Shown here: piece by piece, positions 23,287 through 29,941 of the stretch
Position numbering within the stretch: position 1 is the first letter of the stretch
How the letters are laid out: each line of letters starts with the position of its first letter
Assembly: GCA_026390345.1 (NCBI GenBank)
Contig: JAPLGD010000071.1
Span: 1 to 45,368 of the forward strand
Length of the DNA stretch: 45,368 nt
Direction: 5' to 3'
Source: Candidatus Bipolaricaulota bacterium
Lineage (GTDB): Bacteria; Bipolaricaulota; Bipolaricaulia; UBA7950; UBA9294
The notes under the pieces: generated by a model
Databases searched by the model: none
Told to the model about the DNA's origin: nothing
What the model saw: the letters and a program-made list of their open reading frames with translations, nothing else
Made by a program: the position numbers and the translations under genes

Positions 23287-25785
23287 CTAGTTGAGCACCA
23301 CGATCTGACGCGAGAAACGCCCGATCGCTCCCTCTTCATCGAGGAGGATGAGCGTAACGATATACGGTCCAGGGAGTGCGTAGCAATGAACCGGGCGCAA
23401 CCGATCTCCACCGGACGAGCCTTCGGTTCCCGGACAAGTCGTTCCGTCGCCGAAGTCCCACGCGACGTGGACGATGGCTCCCGTCGGACTCGGATCGTAC
23501 GACGCGCTTGCGTCGAAGAGGATGCCGCGAGGACAGCCCTCGGCGCGTGCGTCGTTCCACGTCGCTTCCGGCGCCGCGTTCGCAATGTCGATCGTGAAGG
23601 AGACCGGCTCCGAGCGGGAGCCGTCGTCGTCGACGACGACCACCGACACGAGGAACGACCCGTCGTCGGGGAAGCGATGCCGGGGCGCGGCCTCCGATGA
23701 GGTCGTTCCGTCCCCGAACGTCCACTCCCAGCGCACGACAGCTCCGTCGGGGTCGACCACGGCGGCGGAAAGAGCGACCTCGTCCTCGTCGGTCGCGGAG
23801 CGCGGCGAGGGGGTCACCGTGCCGAGGGTCGGGGGCCGATTCCGAACGGTAACGCGAATCCGATCCGAGACCCACGCGGCGCCGTCGTCGTCTGTGACCC
23901 GGACGCGAACAGCGAACGTCCCGTCCTCGTCGTAGGCGTGGTGAACCGCTGGAGAGGTCGTTGATTCGTCGTACGTGCCGTCGGCGTCGTAGTCCCACTC
24001 GTAGGTGGTAATCCGGCCCCAGGGACTCGGATCGTTGGAGGCGCTGGCGTCGAATGTGAGTGTCTCTCCCGTCTCGCGCTCAAGGACGTTGGCGGAGATT
24101 GCGGCGCGGGGCGGCAGGTTGGAGACGGAGATCGAGACGGCAGTCGTGCCCGAAGCGGCTGCGTCGTCGAGTACGGACAAGGACACGGTGTATGCCCCGT
24201 CGGTGTCGTAGGCGTGGGCCGCGGAGGGCGACGAGTCGGTGACGCCGTCCCCGAAGTCCCAGAGCCACTCGCAAGTCGCCCCGTCGGGGTCGTACGAGCA
24301 GTCCGAGAACCGGATGGCCTCTCCCTCGGCGACGGCGAAGGATGACGCGGTGAACTGCGCGACCGGAGTGAAGTTCACGTAAATCGAGCCCGTGACCGCG
24401 AGGGAAGGGTCTCCCCCGTCGTCGGTCACCGTGAGAGACGCGACCAGCTCGCCGCCCTGGCGGCAGACGTACTCGACCGTTGACGAACTCGCGTTCAGGT
24501 CGCTCACGCCGTCCGCGTCCAGGTCCCAAGCGTACGAGACGATAGCGCCGTCCTCGTCGACGGACGCCGAGGCATCCAAGACGACCGTCTCGCCCTGCGA
24601 CGGAGAGAGGTTGCTGAACGAGAAGGCGCCGATGGGGGGCCGGTTCGTGATGACGAGCGACTGCGTCTGAAGAGCCCGGTCTCCCTGAGCGTCCTCCACA
24701 GCGAGAGACACCACGTAGGTCCCCGGCCGCAAGTAGATGTGATCGGGGTGCTGCTCGGCCGCCGAGGAGCCGTCGCCAAACTCCCAGGCCCAGGCGATGA
24801 CCTCGGACTCCTCGTCGCTCGACTCGTCCTGGAAGCGGAGGTGGTCGAGGGTCGTCGGCTCGCGCCGTCCGGGCGCGGAAACCACGCTGAAGTCGGCGAT
24901 CGGCGGGCGCGACTCCTCGACGAGAATCCAGCGTTCCGCGTAGGCAGCGGCTCCCCGGTTATCCCGCGCGGTGAGGGACACGGGGTAGTGCCCGGGGCGT
25001 GCGTACACGTGGGTCGTCATGGCAGCTCCTGCCTCTGCCGTTCCGTCGCCGAAATCCCAGACGTACGTCTCGATCCGGCCGGCCCCATCGGCCGACTCCG
25101 TTGCGTCGAATACCGCCACCTTCCCAGGCTGGGGAGACGGCGGGTCGATGCGGAACAAGACGCTCTTGGGAAAGCTGGAGGCGCGGTTCGCACGCCTGGG
25201 AGTCCCGGCACCGAGTTCCGGGACCCCATCCAGGAGCGTCGGGCACGTAGCCCACGAGCCGGGGGCGTCGTCGAGGCGTCCGTCGATGCGCTCCATAGAC
25301 CGATAGGGAGGGACGCCGTACGCGTTCGTCCCCGCCGCCCACGGAGGAACTCCGGAAGAGTCCGGAACAGCGTTGGCGGTGTCGGCCAGACGGCCGAGAG
25401 GGTCGTAGAGGAAGAGGATCTCCCCGCGGTCGTTGAGCGCGCCGCGGTAGATCAGGTCGGCCGCGACGTCGGGAACGGTGTCATCGGAGTCGCGCTCGAG
25501 AAGGAAGTAGCCCTCTTCGGGGATCGCAGGATCCGTGGGAAGGAGGGTGCCGGAGAGAAGGACGTCGGGCGAGCCATCCGATGAGACGAGGCGCCAGCCG
25601 TCAAGATCCACGGCCCTTGTCGTTGCGTTGGCGAGCTCGATCCACTCCGCGGTTGGGTCGAGTGCGCTGCCGCCCCAGCAGACCTCGTTGAGGCGGACCG
25701 CTGCCCACGATGCATCGGGGGCGACCGCGGGCACAGCCGAAGCCGCGATCAGGAACGCCACAACAGCCGCCGTCCGTCGCATCAT
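23287..25785 (-). CDS. Secreted protein: lamin-tail domain plus seven PKD domains
   Basis: An 832-residue exported protein. Signal peptide at 1-28 (cleavage near SWAA-V). A lamin-tail domain (about 29-200) has WIELANAT, DLDGWRL and FLLERDSDDTVP. Then seven PKD-type beta sandwiches follow to the C-terminus, each with a W-[DET]-F-G-D-G or WD[YL]DADG core and ending near NRPP-like joints. Such modules bind carbohydrate or act as spacers on the cell surface. No membrane anchor or enzyme domain is visible at the C-terminus, so it may be a secreted or S-layer associated scaffold. ATG 25785 has GGAGGG upstream. Confidence 0.9.
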   Translation of the reverse strand: MMRRTAAVVAFLIAASAVPAVAPDASWAAVRLNEVCWGGSALDPTAEWIELANATTRAVDLDGWRLVSSDGSPDVLLSGTLLPTDPAIPEEGYFLLERDSDDTVPDVAADLIYRGALNDRGEILFLYDPLGRLADTANAVPDSSGVPPWAAGTNAYGVPPYRSMERIDGRLDDAPGSWATCPTLLDGVPELGAGTPRRANRASSFPKSVLFRIDPPSPQPGKVAVFDATESADGAGRIETYVWDFGDGTAEAGAAMTTHVYARPGHYPVSLTARDNRGAAAYAERWILVEESRPPIADFSVVSAPGRREPTTLDHLRFQDESSDEESEVIAWAWEFGDGSSAAEQHPDHIYLRPGTYVVSLAVEDAQGDRALQTQSLVITNRPPIGAFSFSNLSPSQGETVVLDASASVDEDGAIVSYAWDLDADGVSDLNASSSTVEYVCRQGGELVASLTVTDDGGDPSLAVTGSIYVNFTPVAQFTASSFAVAEGEAIRFSDCSYDPDGATCEWLWDFGDGVTDSSPSAAHAYDTDGAYTVSLSVLDDAAASGTTAVSISVSNLPPRAAISANVLERETGETLTFDASASNDPSPWGRITTYEWDYDADGTYDESTTSPAVHHAYDEDGTFAVRVRVTDDDGAAWVSDRIRVTVRNRPPTLGTVTPSPRSATDEDEVALSAAVVDPDGAVVRWEWTFGDGTTSSEAAPRHRFPDDGSFLVSVVVVDDDGSRSEPVSFTIDIANAAPEATWNDARAEGCPRGILFDASASYDPSPTGAIVHVAWDFGDGTTCPGTEGSSGGDRLRPVHCYALPGPYIVTLILLDEEGAIGRFSRQIVVLN

Positions 25786-25847
25786 GGACCCTCCTGCACC
25801 CGCGCCTTGGATCTCGTTCAGAACGGAGGATCAGCACGCCTGGAATC

Positions 25848-25876
25848 AGCATAGCACGATAGCTGTGGGGAACCAA
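25848..25876 (-). promoter_or_regulatory. candidate promoter for the PKD-protein gene
   Basis: On the minus strand TTGGTT (25876-25871), 17-bp spacer, TATGCT (25853-25848), about 60 bp before the start codon and inside the gap after phoH. Confidence 0.42.
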
Positions 25877-25890
25877 CGGAACCGATGCAG

Positions 25891-26859
25891 CTAGCGCCGG
25901 TTCGGCGGGGACGTCTTCTCGTGACGCTCGTAGGCTTCAATGATCCGCGCGACCAGGGGATGGCGCACGACGTCGGAGCGGTCGAGGTAGATGAACGAGA
26001 TCCCGTCAATCCCTTGGAGCACGTCCTGCACGGCAATCAGCCCGGACGCGCGCTCTTCGAGGTCGACTTGGGTGATGTCGCCCGTGATGATCGCCTTGGA
26101 GTGGAAGCCCAGGCGCGTCAGGAACATCTTCATCTGCGTCGGCGTCGTGTTCTGGGCCTCATCGAGGATGACGAAGCTGTTGTTGAGGGTCCGTCCGCGC
26201 ATGAAAGCGAGCGGAGCCATTTCGATGCGTCCGAACTCCGTGAGCTTCTCAAACTCGCTCACGGGGATCATGTCGAACATGGCATCGTACAGAGGACGAA
26301 GGTACGGGCTGACCTTGGCCTGGATGTCGCCGGGCAGGAATCCGAGCTCCTCACCCGCCTCGACGGCCGGGCGCGTTAGAAGGATGCGCTTGACCTTCTC
26401 GTGTTTCAGGGAGTCGATCGCCATCGCGACGGCAAGGTACGTCTTCCCCGTCCCCGCGGGGCCGATCCCGAAGACGACGTCGCTCTCGCGGACGGCCTGA
26501 ACGTAGCGGTGCTGGCCAACCGTCTTCGCCCGAATCTCCTCGCCCCAGTGGGTGACGCGGACGACGTCGGACAGGACGCCCTCGACGTGGGCGCCGGCCT
26601 TGATCTGCTCGACCAGGTATCGGACGTCGGCCGTCGAGGGGCAATGGTTCTTCTCGACCAATCCCAGGAGTTTCTCAAACAGGGCGCGGACCTGCTCCAC
26701 TTCTTCTGCCGGTCCCTCGATGCGGATCGTGTCGCCTCGAGCGAGGATCTTCGCCGAGAACGCTTGTTCGATTTCCTTCAGGTTGCGGTTGTACTGTCCG
26801 AGAACGGCCGTTGCTTCCGTATTGTCGCGCAGGGTGATCTCAGTCTGAATCGTCTCGAT
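25891..26859 (-). CDS. phoH: PhoH family ATPase, start codon non-canonical or N-terminus frameshifted
   Basis: A P-loop ATPase of the PhoH/YbeZ family, linked to RNA metabolism and phosphate starvation. Walker A GPAGTGKT (133-140 if begun at 26859), Walker B VILDEAQN and TGDITQ are clear. The KH-like N-terminal region (LGQYNRNLKEIEQ, ILARGDTIRIEG) is typical of PhoH and lies upstream of the only standard start, GTG 26700; an in-frame TGA lies just beyond. AAGGAG (26869-26874) is 9 bp before ATC 26859 and 18 bp before ATT 26850, so an ATC or ATT start, or coupling to MtaB, is likely. Overlaps mtaB by 20 bp. ybeY is not adjacent. Confidence 0.9.
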   Translation of the reverse strand: METIQTEITLRDNTEATAVLGQYNRNLKEIEQAFSAKILARGDTIRIEGPAEEVEQVRALFEKLLGLVEKNHCPSTADVRYLVEQIKAGAHVEGVLSDVVRVTHWGEEIRAKTVGQHRYVQAVRESDVVFGIGPAGTGKTYLAVAMAIDSLKHEKVKRILLTRPAVEAGEELGFLPGDIQAKVSPYLRPLYDAMFDMIPVSEFEKLTEFGRIEMAPLAFMRGRTLNNSFVILDEAQNTTPTQMKMFLTRLGFHSKAIITGDITQVDLEERASGLIAVQDVLQGIDGISFIYLDRSDVVRHPLVARIIEAYERHEKTSPPNRR

Positions 26860-28156
26860 CTTCGCTCACTCCTTCCAGCCCCTCGGCCGACCTCTTCGTG
26901 ATCCTCACCGAGGCTTCCCTGCCGATGGGGCAGGGTACCGCCGAGTCGAACGCGACGCGGATGTAGTCGGACGTGTAGCCGTGATGCCGGCCGCCGTCCC
27001 GGTCCTCGACGAGCACATCTTCGACCGTTCTGATGCGCCCGTCAAGCATGCGGCCGAGCACCGGGTGCCATACGTCGAGGATGCGCTTGGCTCGGGCGCG
27101 CTGCACAGGACCGGGAACTGCATCTGTGAACGAGGCCGCGGGCGTTCCGGAGCGGGGAGAGAAGCGAAAGACGTGGAGGTTCGAGAATCGGACGTCCTCG
27201 GCCAATCGGCAGGTCCGCTCGAACGCGTCATGGGTCTCGCCCGGGAACCCAACGATGAGGTCGGTGCCGAACGTCGCCTGGGGGAGCGCTTCCCGGACCC
27301 GGGCGATCACCGCGCGATAGGCGGCGGCCGTGTACTGGCGTCCCATACGGGCAAGAACGGCGTCGTCACCGCTTTGGGCGGGGACGTGGAAGTGTTGACA
27401 CAGGCGCAGGTCGCGCCGGAACGCCTTGAGAAGACGATCCGTCACGCCGTCGACGTTGAGCGAAGCGACACGAAGGCGGCGAAGGTTCGGGAGTTCGAGC
27501 AGGCGCGCGAGGAGCGCCGGGAGGGAGACGCCCGGATCGCCGTACCCGGCGAGGTCGACGCCGGTCACGACGATCTCCGGGACTCCGCTCCGCACGAGTT
27601 CGGCGGCTTCCTCGAACGCCACGTCGAGGCTCTTGCTGCGGCTGGGCCCGCGAACCAAGGTCGGCCGGCAGTACGTGCACGCGTGGGCACAACCGTCCTG
27701 AACCTTGAGGTAGGCACGCACGCGAACCGCCGGAGCCGCGGCGCGCTCGGCGTCGAGGGGAAGCGTCGGCGTGCGCGGAAGGAGACCGCGGCGGTCCTGC
27801 AGGACTGCCGCGACCACCTCGCCGGCGCGTGCCTTCCAGCAGTTCCCTGCGAGGAGGTCGGCCTCGACGAAGCGCGTGGCGCCGCTCTCGACGGCGTCGG
27901 CAAGGCAGCCGACGAGGACGATTTTGGCGTTGGGGTGAGCGGAGCGGATTCTTCGAGCGGCCTGGCGAGCCTTCTTCTCCGCAAGCGCGGTCACCGTGCA
28001 CGCGTTCAGGACGACCACGTCGGCCTCTCCGTCGACGATCTCGGCTCCGAGGCCGGTGAGGGTGCGAGCCATCATCTCCGACTCGTACTGGTTCACGCGG
28101 CAGCCGAACGTTACGATCGCCACGCGGTGACCGGCGATGGCGCTCACGGGCGGCAC
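26840..28156 (-). CDS. mtaB: tRNA threonylcarbamoyladenosine methylthiotransferase MtaB
   Basis: A 438-residue radical SAM enzyme adding a methylthio group to t6A37 of tRNA (ms2t6A). The N-terminal cluster cysteines are Cys19, Cys53 and Cys84 (FGCRVNQYES, NACTVT, GCLADA). The radical SAM C-x3-C-x2-C is Cys156/160/163, and a GFPGETHDAF segment follows. A C-terminal TRAM-like domain is present. Start is GTG 28156 with AAGGA upstream. The usual I-I-P after the third cysteine is R-P-T, a small departure. Overlaps the phoH N-terminal coding region. Confidence 0.93.
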   Translation of the reverse strand: MPPVSAIAGHRVAIVTFGCRVNQYESEMMARTLTGLGAEIVDGEADVVVLNACTVTALAEKKARQAARRIRSAHPNAKIVLVGCLADAVESGATRFVEADLLAGNCWKARAGEVVAAVLQDRRGLLPRTPTLPLDAERAAAPAVRVRAYLKVQDGCAHACTYCRPTLVRGPSRSKSLDVAFEEAAELVRSGVPEIVVTGVDLAGYGDPGVSLPALLARLLELPNLRRLRVASLNVDGVTDRLLKAFRRDLRLCQHFHVPAQSGDDAVLARMGRQYTAAAYRAVIARVREALPQATFGTDLIVGFPGETHDAFERTCRLAEDVRFSNLHVFRFSPRSGTPAASFTDAVPGPVQRARAKRILDVWHPVLGRMLDGRIRTVEDVLVEDRDGGRHHGYTSDYIRVAFDSAVPCPIGREASVRITKRSAEGLEGVSEDRDDSD

Positions 28157-28210
28157 CCCGGGGTCCTTCTCCGACGGGCTTGGACTGGAGGCTCTCGCAT
28201 CATCGAGGGA

Positions 28211-28238
28211 AGCGTAGCGAGCCCCGCGTAGATTGCAA
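28211..28238 (-). promoter_or_regulatory. weak candidate mtaB promoter
   Basis: On the minus strand TTGCAA (28238-28233), 16-bp spacer, TACGCT (28216-28211). The -35 abuts the 23-bp tandem repeats. Confidence 0.25.
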
Positions 28239-28239
28239 C

Positions 28240-28344
28240 GTGGGTGCGGCGCAGAGTGAACGGTGGGTGCGGCGCAGAGTGAATGGCGGGTGCGGCGCAG
28301 AGTGAATGGTGGGTGCGGCGCAGAGCGAACGGTGGGTGCGGCGC
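28240..28344. repeat. 23-bp tandem repeat, about 4.6 copies, between divergent genes
   Basis: Unit GTGGGTGCGGCGCAGAGTGA plus A-C/T-G. Copies at 28240-28262, 28263-28285, 28286-28308 and 28309-28331, with a partial copy to 28344. Copies differ at two or three bases. Spacing is 23 bp throughout with no unique spacers, so it is not CRISPR. It sits between the candidate promoters of mtaB and the LCP-like gene. Confidence 0.9.
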
Positions 28345-28379
28345 TGCAACCCGCGATGGAGGCTGCGTGGCCGCCTCAG

Positions 28380-28408
28380 TTGACATTCCCGCGGCGCTGT
28401 GGTAGGTT
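28380..28408 (+). promoter_or_regulatory. candidate promoter for the LCP-like gene and rsfS
   Basis: Perfect TTGACA (28380-28385), 17-bp spacer, TAGGTT (28403-28408), leader of about 12 nt before ATG 28427. Confidence 0.5.
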
Positions 28409-28426
28409 CGGCCTCGGGGTGGAAAC

Positions 28427-29596
28427 ATGCGGGGGAATCCAGTCCGGAAACCGATTCTCTACGCCGCGACGATCGTCGTTGCCCTAGGGATCGCGGTTCT
28501 CGTCTGGCACTTTGTGCTGGGGTGGGACCCGTTCGGGACCCTGGGGCTTCGCGCGAGGGTTCACGTCCTGTGCGCGGCGACCTCCGCAAGTCCCCAGGGC
28601 GAGGTTGTCGAGAGCATCGCGATCCTCACGACCGACCGCGGGCGGGTGGGAGTCCTCTTCGTGCCCGCCGACCTGTGGGTGAAGTCGGCTGGCGGCACAT
28701 CGGGGAAGCTCGGAGACGTCGCGGTCCGCGAAGGGTGGGCGGGTGCGTGCCGCGCCCTCGCGCCGCTTCTCGGCGTCTCCGTGAATCGCTACCTGGTGCT
28801 CGATGGTGAGGATCTCTCGGCGTTCCTCGCGCTCTTCCCGCGCGTTACGGTGTCCGTGGACGATCCTGTGTCCGGTTTGGATTCGAAGACTCTGGGGGCG
28901 CCGGCCATCCGTATTGACACGGGGAACCGAATGCTCACGCCGCGGGAGATGACGGCGTTTCTCCGCGGGACGTCCCGCGCTAGCCGGGCCGAGCGGGATC
29001 GCCGGGCGTTCGCGGGGATCCTCGGCTCCGCGCGGTCGGCCGTGGCGGACGAGGCCTTCGATCAAGGACTCCATGCCGTGGCGGCCGGCGCGACCACGAA
29101 CGTGAGCCACAAGGACTGCGTCGCGCTTTGGACGAGAATCGTGCAATCGGCCAACACGGCGTCGGCGGTGCTGCCGACGCGCGAGGTGATTCGAGGCGGA
29201 GCGCTTGAGCGACTGCCGATCGTGGCGGAGGCCGAGCGCGTCGTCGCAACGCTCGTCCGTGGGTCGGATCTCCTCACGCCCGCCAAGATCACGGTGGCCG
29301 TATTCAACGGAAACGGAGCTCGGCTCTCGGCCAGCCGGGCGGCGGGCTACTTGCGGGCGCGCGGGTTCCAGGTGTCGGCGACGGCGAACGCCGAGACCTT
29401 CTCCTACGCGACGAGCACGATCGTGGTCTTGACAGACGAAGCCAGGGCGTGGATGCTTCGCGAGGCGCTCCCCGGCGAGGCGATCCTTGTGTCTCCCGAA
29501 GAGTTCGCCGACCACTACGAGGCGCTACGGAGTCAGGTTCCGGCAGGTACGGACCTGGTCTTCGTCGTTGGGGCGGGAATGGAGTTCACGGGATGA
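28427..29596 (+). CDS. LytR-CpsA-Psr-like protein with LytR C-terminal domain
   Basis: A 389-residue protein with one N-terminal membrane helix (about 9-31), an LCP-like domain (about 45-220) and a C-terminal LytR_C domain (about 287-385, ITVAVFNGNG). LCP enzymes attach glycopolymers to peptidoglycan outside the membrane. The catalytic-site landmarks are weak: the usual G-x-D-x-R and D-T-M segments are not kept (here LCAATSAS and ESIAIL), while an R-A-E-R-D-R-R-A segment resembles the R/DRR stretch. So it could be a divergent or inactive member. Its stop overlaps the rsfS start; lcp-rsfS is a pairing seen in several phyla. Confidence 0.75.
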   Translation: MRGNPVRKPILYAATIVVALGIAVLVWHFVLGWDPFGTLGLRARVHVLCAATSASPQGEVVESIAILTTDRGRVGVLFVPADLWVKSAGGTSGKLGDVAVREGWAGACRALAPLLGVSVNRYLVLDGEDLSAFLALFPRVTVSVDDPVSGLDSKTLGAPAIRIDTGNRMLTPREMTAFLRGTSRASRAERDRRAFAGILGSARSAVADEAFDQGLHAVAAGATTNVSHKDCVALWTRIVQSANTASAVLPTREVIRGGALERLPIVAEAERVVATLVRGSDLLTPAKITVAVFNGNGARLSASRAAGYLRARGFQVSATANAETFSYATSTIVVLTDEARAWMLREALPGEAILVSPEEFADHYEALRSQVPAGTDLVFVVGAGMEFTG

Positions 29597-29934
29597 CGGA
29601 TCGAGAGCTCGTTCGGCAGGCGGTCGAGATCATCTCCCAGAAGAAGGGAGAGGAGCTCGTGATTGTCGACTTCGGCGACGTCTCGATGCCTGCTTCGTAC
29701 TTCGTCATCGCGGAAGCGGACAACCCCGTTCACGCGAAGGCGCTGGTGACCGCGCTGCGCGAGCAGCTCCCGGAGAACCCCCTCCACAGCGAAGGCCTGA
29801 CGGAGCGGAAGTGGATCGTGCTTGACTACGGCGACGTCGTCGTCCACATCTTCGACCGCGAGGCGCGTGCCTTCTACGACCTGGATTCCCTCTGGGCGGA
29901 CCACATCGTCGCGCTCCGCGCTCTCGCCGAGTAG
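29593..29934 (+). CDS. rsfS: Ribosome silencing factor RsfS
   Basis: A 113-residue RsfS/DUF143 protein that binds L14 and blocks subunit joining when nutrients are short. Characteristic VIVDFGDVSMPASYFVI near 23-39, then WIVLDYGDVVVHIF and F-Y-D-L-D-S-L-W at the C-terminus. ATG 29593 overlaps the LCP-like stop (ATGA). Ends convergently with the helicase gene with no room for a terminator. Confidence 0.95.
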   Translation: MTDRELVRQAVEIISQKKGEELVIVDFGDVSMPASYFVIAEADNPVHAKALVTALREQLPENPLHSEGLTERKWIVLDYGDVVVHIFDREARAFYDLDSLWADHIVALRALAE

Positions 29935-29941
29935 CTGCCGC

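Noticed and set aside
26698-26700. GTG 26700 as the phoH start
   Set aside because: Well-conserved family sequence lies upstream in frame, so this start would remove the N-terminal domain.
28240-28344. CRISPR array
   Set aside because: Repeats are directly joined with no unique spacers and no cas genes are present.
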